Assembly: GCF_010731875.1 (NCBI RefSeq)
Contig: NZ_AP022595.1
Coordinates: 124,001 to 188,000, forward strand
Direction of reading: 5' to 3'
DNA: 64,000 nt
DNA from: Mycolicibacterium sarraceniae
Lineage (GTDB): Bacteria > Actinomycetota > Actinomycetes > Mycobacteriales > Mycobacteriaceae
Part shown: positions 7,762 through 17,355 of the stretch, piece by piece
How the letters are laid out: the number at the start of each line of letters is the position of its first letter
Position numbering within the stretch: position 1 is the first letter of the stretch
Notes under the pieces: generated by a model
The model's input: the letters and a program-made list of their open reading frames with translations, nothing else
Databases searched by the model: none
Told to the model about the DNA's origin: nothing
Position numbers and translations under genes: made by a program

Positions 7762-7955
7762 GTGATCGTCGATATGGATGGCACGCTGTGCGATGTCAGC
7801 GCCGTCGTCCATCTTCAAGCCGAGCAGGACGGTTTCGCCGCCTTCCACGAGGCGTGTGCCAAGTGCCCACCTCATCGGGAAGTGGTCGACTGGTGCATCG
7901 ACCACCACAGAAGTGGACATGCGATCCTGATCGTCACAGGCCGGGACGCTTTGTG
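7762..7955 (+). pseudogene. Phage-type polynucleotide kinase/phosphatase (HAD) N-terminal fragment
   Basis: VIVDMDGTLCDVSAVVHL carries the HAD nucleophile motif DxDGT. It is followed by FAAFHEACAKCPP, VVDWCIDHHRSGHAILIV and TGRDA, the pattern of the phosphatase domain of mycobacteriophage Pnk-like proteins. The frame leaves the family at about 7955, where it collides with the fragment of a convergent gene, so both were cut by the same rearrangement. It is likely a phage relic. Confidence 0.6.
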
Positions 7956-8117
7956 GCTAATCCCCGAGTGTTCCTGGACGTGCTCACCGAGTTGTTTGTA
8001 GGTGACGAAGCCGTTGTACTTCCTTGCCGTATCTTCCAGTAGGGCAACGGCATGCGGTGACCACGAATCGAGGGCTGCCGCCATAGAGACAAATCTGTTT
8101 TCCTGATCGTAAGGCAC
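7956..8117 (-). pseudogene. N-terminal fragment of a conserved island protein
   Basis: Starts at the GTG at 8117 with a strong [10 protein letters not shown]. The frame reads VPYDQENRFVSMAAALD, then ALLEDTARKYNGFVTYKQLG and EHVQEHSGI. I have seen this beginning in larger actinobacterial proteins of unknown function in islands. It loses coherence at about 7956, the junction with the Pnk fragment. It begins 38 bp after the stop of the gene at 8156-9085, so the two probably formed an operon before truncation. Confidence 0.45.
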
Positions 8118-8155
8118 CCGCTAATCCTCCTCTGACCCGTTCCACCATTGCATAT

Positions 8156-9085
8156 TCACCGGAGCCGACATCCCCCACATACGTCATGTATCGGCATCCG
8201 GCGCCTGGCTCGTTCACAGAAGCTGCAACCCCATTTCCCCCAAAACCACAAGACTGGATCGAGGGCTGCCGCGGTGCCATGGAGTTGCTGAGGGCCGACT
8301 GCTGTTCCGTGATCGACCGCGTGTTGCCACTGACGTTGAATATGGGAGCGGACACTTTCTAGATCCTGTCCCTGAGTTGTTGTGACACCAAGGTTCTCCG
8401 TGACCTTGCGGACCTGGACGTCCACGGCGACTGGAAGAACATGGATCGCGTCGATGCGGGCCCCTCCGGGTTCGGCCAGCATCCGAATCCACATCGGACC
8501 GACCTTCGGCCCAGCCAGGAAGGGAAAGCGTGATGTCTTCTCGGATTCAAACGTCTTGACTTTGATGGCGTCAAGCAACCGCCGCGCGTCGCCCTGACCA
8601 TCGAAGACTGCCGCGTGAACCTCAGGTGCCACAGTGCGATCAGCGAGAGACTCTGCGATTGTCCGCCAGGCGGCGACGTCCTGAAGGTGGCGCTGACTTA
8701 CTCGGCCCTCACTTAGCACTTCAGCGAGTTCCGTGAAACTCCGAGCGCGAACGATCGTGGGGTCGAAGACCCACGGCCTCTGCGCCCAAACCCTCTGCGC
8801 TGAGCGCCACAACGCATCAGCGTCCCTTGCCCGGTCCATCGCGGCGACAAACGTGATGAAGGATCGCAGTTCCGGTTGAGAGATGCCCGCGTCACGCAGG
8901 GCAGCTGCGACGGCCACTTCCGGCATGCTCGCCCATCCCGGGACAGGCGCATTGGCTCGCTCGCTGAGATCCAGCTCGCCCCGATCGAAGGAAGTCGTAA
9001 TCGCAGTGACGACGACGCCGGCCTCAGCTGACGACAACTCCGTTTGAGATTGACTCAACCCAGGCCCCCTTCCCGCTTCGATCAA
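8156..9085 (-). CDS. Orphan protein resembling HhH-GPD DNA glycosylases with a C-terminal Cys4 motif (up to 309 aa)
   Basis: Residues 187-232 (FPFLAGPKVG... VAVDVQVRKVTENLG) resemble the helix-hairpin-helix and catalytic-Asp region of the EndoIII/MutY superfamily: compare the GVGxKTA hairpin with AGPKVG (Lys194), and VDTHVxRVxxRLG with VDVQVRKVTENLG (Asp222). Some 60 residues later CSFC (287-290) and CGGC (303-306) give C-x2-C-x12-C-x2-C, where EndoIII has its [4Fe-4S] cysteines. The N-terminal 150 residues are helical and unrecognised. The annotated TTG start is weak; another TTG at 9058 has a purine-rich GGAAGGGGG upstream. If correct it would be a base-excision or modified-base-sensing enzyme carried by the island. 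The fold call is inference from motifs. Confidence 0.45.
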   Translation of the reverse strand: MIEAGRGPGLSQSQTELSSAEAGVVVTAITTSFDRGELDLSERANAPVPGWASMPEVAVAAALRDAGISQPELRSFITFVAAMDRARDADALWRSAQRVWAQRPWVFDPTIVRARSFTELAEVLSEGRVSQRHLQDVAAWRTIAESLADRTVAPEVHAAVFDGQGDARRLLDAIKVKTFESEKTSRFPFLAGPKVGPMWIRMLAEPGGARIDAIHVLPVAVDVQVRKVTENLGVTTTQGQDLESVRSHIQRQWQHAVDHGTAVGPQQLHGTAAALDPVLWFWGKWGCSFCERARRRMPIHDVCGGCRLR

Positions 9086-9161
9086 CTCGGCGGAAACGTA
9101 CCGCTAGATGGAGACTTTGATGGGCGTCGTCGAACAGGGAATCGAAGCATCGCCGAACAAA

Positions 9162-9185
9162 CTGTCGTCAAGACTGTCGTCAAAC
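9162..9185 (+). repeat. Tandem 12-mer CTGTCGTCAAGA/CTGTCGTCAAAC, site C
   Basis: Same two-unit arrangement as site B. It lies 22 bp beyond the terminator of tRNA-Ala, at the edge of the island. Confidence 0.65.
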
Positions 9186-9206
9186 CGCTCCACCGGCTCC
9201 CACCCA

Positions 9207-9241
9207 GCAAAAAACCCGAGACCATGTGGTCTCGGGTTTTT
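9207..9241 (-). terminator. Intrinsic terminator of tRNA-Ala
   Basis: CCCGAGACC and GGTCTCGGG form a 9-bp stem with a 4-nt loop, followed on the minus strand by TTTTTT; the A-run on the other side makes it potentially bidirectional. Confidence 0.85.
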
Positions 9242-9246
9242 CTCTG

Positions 9247-9319
9247 TGGAGCTAAGGGGATTCGAACCCCTGACCCCCACACTGCCAGTGTGGTGCGCTA
9301 CCAACTGCGCCATAGCCCC
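9247..9319 (-). tRNA. tRNA-Ala(GGC)
   Basis: The minus strand folds as a 73-nt cloverleaf: acceptor GGGGCTA/TAGCTCC plus discriminator A, anticodon stem CCACA/TGTGG with loop CTGGCAG (anticodon GGC), and T-loop TTCGAAT within AGGGG/CCCCT. CCA is not encoded. It marks the boundary between the accessory island (1-9.2 kb) and core genes, a common integration site, although I see no duplicated 3' end in this window. Confidence 0.93.
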
Positions 9320-9371
9320 AAGTGTGCCCACCGAAGTTACACCACCGGTGGGCGCGCTTCAAAATCGCTGG

Positions 9372-10661
9372 TCAGGGCAGCTCGCCAGCGGCCTCCGGGC
9401 CCAGCGGCCGCGCCGGGGTGTGCTCCAGCGGCGGAGCATCTCGCGTTTCGGGCGCCAGCAGCCACCCGATCGAGGCCAGCGCCAGGATCGCGCCGCTGAT
9501 CGCGAACGCCGCTTCGAACGAGAAGTGCTGGGCGATCTCCCCGACCCCGAGCGATCCCACGATCGAGCCCAGGTCCGACATCATCTGGAACGTCGCCACC
9601 GCCGTCCCGCCGCGCGCCCTGCCGATGATGTCGGCCACCGCGGCCTGCTGCGGCGCGGTGAAGACCCCAGTGCCCGCGCCGGCGATGAACGCACCCACCA
9701 AGAACACCGGCAGCGACGTCGCCGCCCCGACCACTGCGGTCGTCAGGCCCGACGCCGCCAGGCCGACGATCAGCAGCGGCCGCCGGCCGGTCCGGTCCGA
9801 CAGCCGCCCCGACGGGATCACCGCGGCGACGTTGCCGGCCGCGAACGTCGCCAGCGCCGCACCCGCGACGCCGGGCCCGCGGTGCAACGCCTCGGTGATG
9901 AACAGCGGCACCAGGGCGACCCGCAGCCCGAACGCCGACCAGCCGGTAGCGAAGTTGGACAGCAGTGCCGCCCGGTAGGCGCGATGGCGCAGCGCCACCT
10001 TCAGCGTGACGGTCAGCTCATCAGCCGGGGCGGGTGCCGCCAGGTGGGAATGCCGCAGGAAGATGAACACCACCGCCGCCGCGATCAGCAGCGCCGAGCC
10101 ATAGATAAGGAACGGCGCAGCCAGGCCCAGGCCCGCGGTCAGGCTGCCCATCAGCGGGCCGGCCACCGAGCCGACCAGAAACGCGCTCGAGAACATGCCT
10201 GCGACCCGACCACGGGCGTCGTGCGGGCTGATGCGGATCATCAGTCCCAACGCGGAGACGAAGAACATCGTCGAGCCGATTCCACCCAACGCCCGGAATA
10301 CCAACAGCTGCCAATAGGTATGAGCGAAGGCGCATGCCCCAGTCGACAGCGCGACGATGATTAGGCCGCTGACGTAGATGCGCCGCTCCCCCAGCCGCTG
10401 CACCAACATCCCCGACGCCGGCGCGAAGCACAGCCGCATCACCGCGAAGGCGGTGATCACGAACGTCGCTGCACTGATGCTCACGCCGAAGTTGCGGGCG
10501 AACTGCGGCAGCACAGGCGCCACTACGCCGTAACCCAACGCGATGACCGCGTTGGCGGCGATCAGAACCCAGACCTCGCGCGGGAGCTTTGCCTCGGCTT
10601 CCGAGGGACACTCACCCTCCGCGACGGAACTCACGAGATGACTGTATTGAGGCCGCGCCAT
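9372..10661 (-). CDS. MFS transporter (429 aa)
   Basis: Twelve hydrophobic segments with the inter-TM2/3 motif region GMLVQRLGERRIY and its repeat GRLSDRTGRRPLL mark a drug/metabolite major facilitator. The length is typical. The cytoplasmic N-terminus is hydrophilic (SSVAEGECPSEAEAKLPREV). A similar gene in M. tuberculosis may be Rv2456c; the substrate is unknown. It starts at the ATG at 10661. The divergent region upstream contains a LexA-like box and a perfect hairpin. The frame is intact. Confidence 0.85.
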   Translation of the reverse strand: MARPQYSHLVSSVAEGECPSEAEAKLPREVWVLIAANAVIALGYGVVAPVLPQFARNFGVSISAATFVITAFAVMRLCFAPASGMLVQRLGERRIYVSGLIIVALSTGACAFAHTYWQLLVFRALGGIGSTMFFVSALGLMIRISPHDARGRVAGMFSSAFLVGSVAGPLMGSLTAGLGLAAPFLIYGSALLIAAAVVFIFLRHSHLAAPAPADELTVTLKVALRHRAYRAALLSNFATGWSAFGLRVALVPLFITEALHRGPGVAGAALATFAAGNVAAVIPSGRLSDRTGRRPLLIVGLAASGLTTAVVGAATSLPVFLVGAFIAGAGTGVFTAPQQAAVADIIGRARGGTAVATFQMMSDLGSIVGSLGVGEIAQHFSFEAAFAISGAILALASIGWLLAPETRDAPPLEHTPARPLGPEAAGELP

Positions 10662-10753
10662 CCACTATTCGTCGACCTGCTCTTCGGGCTCGACACAGCA
10701 CGGCAGGCAGGCCGCAGTTGAAGTGTGGTTTACGCGCCCGGGAACAGGAGCCG

Positions 10754-10769
10754 TCGAACGATCGTTCAC
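10754..10769. promoter_or_regulatory. Candidate LexA (SOS) box
   Basis: TCGAAC-GATC-GTTCAC matches 10 of 12 fixed positions of the mycobacterial SOS box TCGAACN4GTTCGA and contains a perfect 12-bp palindrome. It lies between the MFS gene and the gene at 10936. Confidence 0.4.
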
Positions 10770-10771
10770 CA

Positions 10772-10819
10772 GAGGAGACCCGCCACGGCTCATCCCCCCT
10801 TGCCGTGGCGGGTCTCCTC
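10772..10819. terminator. Perfect 17-bp hairpin with a C6 loop, terminator or structured RNA
   Basis: The arms 10772-10788 and 10803-10819 (GAGGAGACCCGCCACGG and its complement) are exact. The loop contains CCCCCC. Downstream on the plus strand is GTCTTGTT. It lies between two divergent genes, where a terminator is not expected, so it may belong to a small RNA. Confidence 0.5.
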
Positions 10820-10935
10820 GGTCTTGTTGCCGGTTCGTGAACGGACGCAACCCGATCTGGTCACGAGCCCGGATGAGACGTTTGCGAGGAATGCCGTCTG
10901 AAACCTGAGAAAATCTTGATGACGTCCGCGTCCAG

Positions 10936-11544
10936 GTGGATAGCCGCTCGTCAATCCGTTTGCGCTCTTGGGTTTCCGCCGCTCTGGTTGCGGGTGTGGT
11001 GTCAGCCCCTGCGGTTGTGACACCCCGTGCTGAGGTCGTTCACGCCGTACACGTCCGCGATGTGACCTTGGCGGCGGCTTCTCCATCGTCACCAGCGGCG
11101 AGTGCGGTTACCCCCGCAGGTCAGGTGCTGGTGGCTCTGGTGAAGACCATCACCTTCGTGGAGCTGTGGGCGATAGTGGCGGTCGACATCGTCGGCGCGC
11201 CAGTGCTTGCGCCGTCGTACTGGTTTGCCTCGTCATTCGTTGGCTGGGGCCCGCGCAACCCGATCGACACCGTTGCACGTTATCTGGAATCGATTTCGCA
11301 GGACTCGGTGCGAGCTATCCGATACCCGTTCACGGGCGTTTCCGGAGCGGCGGCCGCCACCGGAGGTAACCGTCAGTCTTCGTCGGCACCTACAGCGTCA
11401 CGGCAGGCCCTGTTGCGCGCAGGCACCGGAAAGCGTCACTCCGGCGTCGCGACTCATCGTGGCGGATCGACATCTCGCGCCACCAAGCACAACGAAACAC
11501 CTAAGACCGGTACCGAATCTCGATCGACTCGGCGACACGCGAGC

Positions 11545-11559
<15 letters not shown>
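10936..11559 (+). CDS. Hypothetical exported protein (207 aa)
   Basis: The GTG at 10936 opens a frame with a basic N-terminus and a hydrophobic segment ([18 protein letters not shown]), consistent with a Sec signal peptide. A short hydrophobic region follows ([20 protein letters not shown]), then a Ser/Thr/Arg-rich low-complexity C-terminal half. It is not recognised. The end overlaps the end of the convergent pgm by 15 bp. Codon usage and the signal-like start make it more likely real than not, but the C-terminal half looks like disordered sequence or a shadow. Confidence 0.45.
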
Positions 11560-13179
<1,620 letters not shown>

Positions 13180-13247
13180 GGCACCAATTCTGCCCTCCCG
13201 AGGGTGATACTTGCTCGCGGATTCATCCACGGTTAAGGGGGTTGACC

Positions 13248-13646
13248 TTGTTCGGCCATGACAACCGAGAGCTGGCGGCCGTATTCGTCGGCGGTGCGGT
13301 CGGGACCCTGGCCCGCGCGATCCTGGCCACGGCGTTCGCCGATGACCCGGCACGCTGGCCGTGGGCGACCTTCGGCGTCAACATCGTGGGTGCGTTCCTG
13401 CTGGGCTACTTCACCACCCGACTGCTCGAACGACTGCCACTGTCGAGCTACCGCCGCCCGCTGTTGGGTACCGGGTTGTGCGGCGGGCTGACGACGTTCT
13501 CCACCATGCAGGTCGAGACGTTGAAGATGATCGAGCACCACCATTACGGGCTGGCGGCGAGCTACACCGTGGTCAGCATCGTCGCCGGTCTGCTGGCGGT
13601 GTATGTGGCGACCGCGCTGGTGCGTCGCGTCAGGATCCGTGCGTGA
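13248..13646 (+). CDS. crcB: Fluoride efflux channel subunit CrcB/FluC 1 (132 aa)
   Basis: Four hydrophobic helices with the FluC signatures [21 protein letters not shown] and [10 protein letters not shown] (the polar TTFST track lining the pore). Fluc channels are antiparallel dimers that export F- passively; paired genes as here usually form a heterodimer. The start is ambiguous: TTG at 13242 directly abuts the purine run AAGGGGG, so TTG at 13248 with 6-bp spacing is more plausible. Its stop overlaps the next start (GTGA). I looked for a fluoride riboswitch upstream and did not see one. Confidence 0.88.
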   Translation: MFGHDNRELAAVFVGGAVGTLARAILATAFADDPARWPWATFGVNIVGAFLLGYFTTRLLERLPLSSYRRPLLGTGLCGGLTTFSTMQVETLKMIEHHHYGLAASYTVVSIVAGLLAVYVATALVRRVRIRA

Positions 13647-14008
13647 CCCTCGCGCTGTGGGCCGGGGTGATGGTCATAGGTGGGCTTGGGGCGGTGGCCC
13701 GTCTCCTGGTCGATCGAGCGGTGGCCCGCCGGGCGGCGCGGTCGTTCCCGTTCGGGACCCTGGCCGTCAACATCAGTGGCGCGGTGCTGCTCGGGTTCGT
13801 CAGCGGGCTGACGCTGAGCCACCACGCCGCCCTGCTGGCCGGCACCGCCTTCGTCGGGGCCTACACCACGTTCTCGACCTGGATGCTGGAAACCCAGCGG
13901 CTGACCGAGGAACGCCAGATCTGGCCCGCGGTCGCCAATCTCGTCGTCAGCGTCGCCCTGGGCGTCGCCGCGGCGATGCTCGGCCAATGGATTGCGAGCC
14001 TGCTGTGA
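13643..14008 (+). CDS. crcB: Fluoride efflux channel subunit CrcB/FluC 2 (121 aa)
   Basis: Second FluC with [28 protein letters not shown] and [12 protein letters not shown]. The GTG start overlaps the stop of crcB1 by 4 bp and its stop overlaps the DUF190 start by 3 bp, so the three genes are translationally coupled. It most likely pairs with crcB1 in the membrane. Length is normal (about 120-130 aa). Confidence 0.88.
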   Translation: MTLALWAGVMVIGGLGAVARLLVDRAVARRAARSFPFGTLAVNISGAVLLGFVSGLTLSHHAALLAGTAFVGAYTTFSTWMLETQRLTEERQIWPAVANLVVSVALGVAAAMLGQWIASLL

Positions 14009-15066
14009 GCGACAACTACCTCAAGCTGACCACCTTCTTCAGCGACCGTCAGCGCGCCGGTTCCCGCCTGCTGGCCGACGCCATGCTCGATCTCTACGCC
14101 GAACGCGGGGTGGCCAACAGCGTGATGCTGCGCGGTATCGCCAGCTTCGGCCCGCGGCGCATCGTCCGCAGCGACGAGTCGCTGACGTTGTCGGAGGATC
14201 TGCCGGTCGCGATCGCCGCCGTCGACACCGAAGCGAAAATCAGCGGGCTGATCGACGACGTCGTCGGCAGCACCAACCGCGGCCTGATCACCCTGGAGCG
14301 GGCCCGGCTGTACAGCGGTGAGCTGCCCGAGGATGACGATGCGGTCAAACTCACCGTCTACGTGGGCCGCCGACGCCGGATCAACGGCGCAGCGGCCTTC
14401 TACGCGGTGTGCGATCTCCTGCACCGCCACCACTTCGCGGGAGCGACGGTGTACCTCGGCGTGGACGGCACCGCAGACGGTAGGCGCCGCCGTGCCCGGT
14501 TCTTCGGCAGCAATACCGATGTACCAATCATGATCATCGCCGTCGGCAGTGCCGCACAGGCGCAACGCGCGCTACCCGAACTCGAAGCCCTGATGAACGA
14601 GCCGCTGGTGACGGTGGAGCGTGTCCAGGTGTGCAAGCGCGACGGCCAGCTGCTGACCCGTCCACCAGCGCTGCCCGCGGTGGATGCTCATGGCCGGGAA
14701 TTGCGCCAGAAGCTCACCGTCCACACCGACGAGTCGACCCACCACGATGGGGCGCCGATCCACCGAGTGCTGGTGCGGCGGCTGTGGGAGTCGGAGATCG
14801 TCGGCGGCGCCACGGTGCTGCGCGGTATCTGGGGCTTCCACGGTGACCACAAACCTCACGGCGACAAGCTGATTCAATACGGCCGCCAGGTGCCGGTGAC
14901 CACCATCGTCATCGACACCCCCGAGGTCATCGCGCGGGCCTTCGACATCGTCGACGAGGTCACCGGCCGCCATGGTCTGGTGACCTCCGAGATGGTGCCC
15001 GCCCAGTTGATACTCGACGGCGATGTGCGCCGGGGCGCGACCGACCTGGCTGACTACCTGTACTGA
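14005..15066 (+). CDS. Protein with three tandem DUF190 domains (353 aa)
   Basis: Starts at the GTG at 14005 ([17 protein letters not shown]). Three copies of the DUF190 (PII-like ferredoxin-type) unit are visible: about residues 4-105 (LKLTTFFSDRQRAGSR... SVMLRGIASFG), 115-220 (VKLTVYVGRRRRINGAA... ATVYLGVDGT) and 235-345 (RQKLTVHTDES... ATVLRGIWGFHGD). Each has the LY/HxxxGGATVLRG-like strand. DUF190 proteins are almost always linked to crcB genes, so a regulatory or accessory role in fluoride export is likely but unproven. It resembles Rv3071 in length and place. Intact. Confidence 0.85.
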   Translation: MSDNYLKLTTFFSDRQRAGSRLLADAMLDLYAERGVANSVMLRGIASFGPRRIVRSDESLTLSEDLPVAIAAVDTEAKISGLIDDVVGSTNRGLITLERARLYSGELPEDDDAVKLTVYVGRRRRINGAAAFYAVCDLLHRHHFAGATVYLGVDGTADGRRRRARFFGSNTDVPIMIIAVGSAAQAQRALPELEALMNEPLVTVERVQVCKRDGQLLTRPPALPAVDAHGRELRQKLTVHTDESTHHDGAPIHRVLVRRLWESEIVGGATVLRGIWGFHGDHKPHGDKLIQYGRQVPVTTIVIDTPEVIARAFDIVDEVTGRHGLVTSEMVPAQLILDGDVRRGATDLADYLY

Positions 15067-15070
15067 GTGA

Positions 15071-15293
15071 TCAGCTGTCGGCCAGGACCGTCAGCAAGAC
15101 CACCGAGTCCTCGACCGCATGCAGGCCGTGCCGTTCCTTCGGGACGACCAGCAGATCGCCCTCGCGACCCTCCCAGGATTCATCAGCGTCTGGCGTAGCT
15201 GATGATCGTGGCCGGCGCGGCGCGCCCACTGTTCGACGAGCGGGCCGCGGCCAGCCCTTCGTCGGCGAGTGCAGACAGCGATACCGATTCCAT
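15071..15293 (-). pseudogene. Cupin-domain protein, internally deleted
   Basis: The ATG at 15293 starts MESVSLSALADEGLAAARS, a typical start of small mycobacterial cupins, but the frame ends at YARR* after 36 codons. A second frame carries HDHQLRQTL, and a third the C-terminal strand region WEGREGDLLVVPKERHGLHA and VEDSVVLLTVLADS (stop at 15071). The central beta-strands with the metal-binding histidines (roughly 40 residues) are absent. A deletion inside a small cupin gene explains all three pieces. Confidence 0.6.
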
Positions 15294-15309
15294 TTACTTC
15301 CTGCAGTGT

Positions 15310-15753
15310 TCAAAAGTTAAGCAGCAGTGCGCCACCCGTGAGTAGCGCCGACACCTTGACGACTTCGAAGACGACGTAGGCGTAGTGCGCGTGTGATCGC
15401 CCGGCCTCGGCCTGGCTGGCGTCGGCCAGAACCGCATCTGTGCGACGCATCAGGGCCGGACGCACGGCGATCACCTGGATCAGCAACGCAGCGATGGCCA
15501 CCACGACAGCGGCGATGGCACCGACACCGGGCGCGCCGACCACGAAGGCGATCACGATGACCGTCGCCAGCACGGCTTCGCAGATGTTGAGCGCCCGAAA
15601 GACCAGCCGGCCGATACCCAACCCGAGCGGGATGGTGATCCCGGGGGCACGGAACTTTAGCGGCGCTTCGAGAAATGAGATGGCCAGCACCATGCCCAGC
15701 CAGACGAACCACGCTGCCACCGCGACCGCCATCCAGTGCGCCACCGCGTCCAC
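15310..15753 (-). CDS. Integral membrane protein (147 aa), four TM segments
   Basis: Four hydrophobic segments are clear: AVAVAAWFVWLGMVLAISF, the stretch around VLATVIVIAFVVGAPGVG, VVVAIAALLIQVIAV and VKVSALLTGGALLLNF. A charged cytoplasmic loop with RPALMRRTDAVLADASQAEA separates helices 3 and 4. The overall pattern is like the DUF4149-type or Rv3073c-area membrane proteins; no function is known to me. It starts at the ATG at 15753 and looks complete despite degraded neighbours on both sides. Confidence 0.7.
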   Translation of the reverse strand: MDAVAHWMAVAVAAWFVWLGMVLAISFLEAPLKFRAPGITIPLGLGIGRLVFRALNICEAVLATVIVIAFVVGAPGVGAIAAVVVAIAALLIQVIAVRPALMRRTDAVLADASQAEAGRSHAHYAYVVFEVVKVSALLTGGALLLNF

Positions 15754-16318
15754 CTACTGCCAATCCGCTGCGAGTTCGGCCACCCAGTCACCAGCGTGCG
15801 CCGGGTCATCCGGCGGCGACGCAACCAGAACCAGTTCGTCGACGCCCAATTGTGCCAGACGCCCGGCGCCCGCCGGATTCGGTTGGCGCAGTGCGACTGC
15901 CCTATGCAGTCCGGCTCGATCACGTCCCGCTTCCCGGCACAACTGGCGTAAGGTCGTCACCTGCTCAGCGACATCGTCGGCGGTACCAGCAGCTCGCCGC
16001 TCGAACGGCATGACGCCGCGGTCATCCAGGCGGTCGCCACCACAACGATCGGAATCGCCACCGGCGTCGCGGCGGCTCATCACCGGCGCGCCGACCCGGT
16101 CAGCGGCGTCCATTGCTTAGACAGCTTACAAACCCTACCGACTGGGTATCGCGGGTGCCCGGCCGCAGCCGACCTGTAAACACATGGAGATGCACAGAGT
16201 GGTACGCGGTGATCCCTCACGCGACCAACCGATCCGGATGCCTAGCGAGAATCGACCGCCGCTGAGCTTATCCAGGCTGGCGGCTTGCTTGGCCACGAGC
16301 CTATGCGCGCACCTCATG
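15754..16318 (-). pseudogene. LLM-class (F420-dependent) oxidoreductase, remnant with internal deletion
   Basis: An N-terminal piece at about 16150-16318 reads HRLVAKQAASLDKLSGGRFS and LGIRIGWSRE, the hallmark of luciferase-like F420 enzymes. A C-terminal piece at 15754-16050 reads VMPFERRAAGTADDVAEQV and RLAQLGVDELVLVASPPDD. They lie in different frames and the middle of the TIM barrel (well over 100 residues) is missing. Position next to the crcB operon suggests the Rv3072c homologue. Not functional. Confidence 0.6.
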
Positions 16319-17331
16319 ACCCACGGCGACTCAACCGCGTCGGTTTTGCCGGAGCCGGCAACCGACCGATTTCGTTGCTGCTGATCGAAGACGACCAAGC
16401 CGACGCCATCCCGGTCGAAGAGTTGATCGACGACGCCGGCACCGGCATCAGCGTCGAATGGGCGGCATCGATGGCGATTGCCGCCGAGAAGTTGACGCAT
16501 CACCGGCCCGATTGCGTGCTCCTTGATCTCAATCTGCCGCATACGAATGGTATTTCGGCGGTCGACCGCGTCACCAAACTCGATGCCACCCTGCCGATCG
16601 TGGTGTTCACGGGGCTAAACGACGAACACTTCGGCTAAACGACGAACACTTCGGCATCTACGCGATGGCCTCCGGCGCTCAGGACTACCACGTCAGAGGG
16701 CACGTAGAACCCGAGACATTGCACCGCTCAGTGCTTTACGCCATCGAACGCAAGCGGACGGAGCTGATCTCCGTCGACCTGCACACTAGCCAGGTGCGCG
16801 CTCAGGAGAACGCTCGGCTGGAGCGAGCACTACTGCCGTTACCGCTGCTCGACGAGAACCCCGGCGTCGATATCGTGACGCAGTACCGGCCCAGCCGCGA
16901 GAACGCGCTGCTCGGCGGTGACTTCTAACGACATGGTACCGACGCCGGACGGCACCGTGCACGTCATGGTCGGCGGCGTCGCCGGTCACGGCCCCGACGA
17001 AGCGGCGCTGGGCGCCGCGCTACGAATTGCCTGGCGCGCCTTCGCCTTCGCCGGACTTCGCGGTAACGACCGAATGCGGCACCGAACCGCAATCGGAAGG
17101 AACCGCTTCGTGACCGATAACGTTCGCGCGATCGACGTCCCGCGCAGCTACAAGCTGCACGCCAACGCCTACGTAACCAAGCCTGTCGACCTCGATCAGT
17201 TCATGAGCGCAGTGCGCCAAATCGATGAGTTCTTCGTTCAGGTGGTCCGGCTGCCGGGGGCCAGCCCCGCTGATTGCGATGGGTTGCTGTCTATCCCTTC
17301 GGGGGTAGCGATACATCCCGGCGGGGTCTGA
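16303..17331 (+). pseudogene. Response regulator with PP2C (SpoIIE) output, broken and fused to a second receiver tail
   Basis: The ATG at 16303 leads into a CheY-like receiver: LLLIEDDQADA (acidic pocket), CVLLDLNLPHTNG (phospho-Asp) and IVVFTGLND. A tandem 20-bp duplication (CTAAACGACGAACACTTCGG, 16615-16654) then shifts the frame; removing one copy restores GLNDEHFGIYAMASGAQDYH and the linker to the PP2C domain ([26 protein letters not shown]). An extra A at about 16928 breaks GGDFYDMV. After FAFAGLRG the phosphatase stops and [19 protein letters not shown], the tail of an Rcp1-like single-domain regulator, follows. So two regulator genes were fused by a deletion and then accumulated indels. 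Confidence 0.7.
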
Positions 17332-17355
17332 TCGATTCCGCTCCGCGGTGTTTGC

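Noticed and set aside
9247..9319. tRNA-Ala as a demonstrated attB
   Set aside because: No duplicated tRNA 3' end is found between 1 and 9.2 kb, so integration at this tRNA remains only a possibility.
13180..13247. Fluoride riboswitch in front of crcB
   Set aside because: The 68-bp gap lacks the conserved GGnGAUGG and GGCUGAUGACUCCUAC-like parts and is too short to hold the aptamer plus expression platform.
13603..14004. Extended N-terminus (134 codons) for the DUF190 protein
   Set aside because: The extension overlaps crcB2 in another frame and is not conserved; the coupled GTG at 14005 fits the operon.
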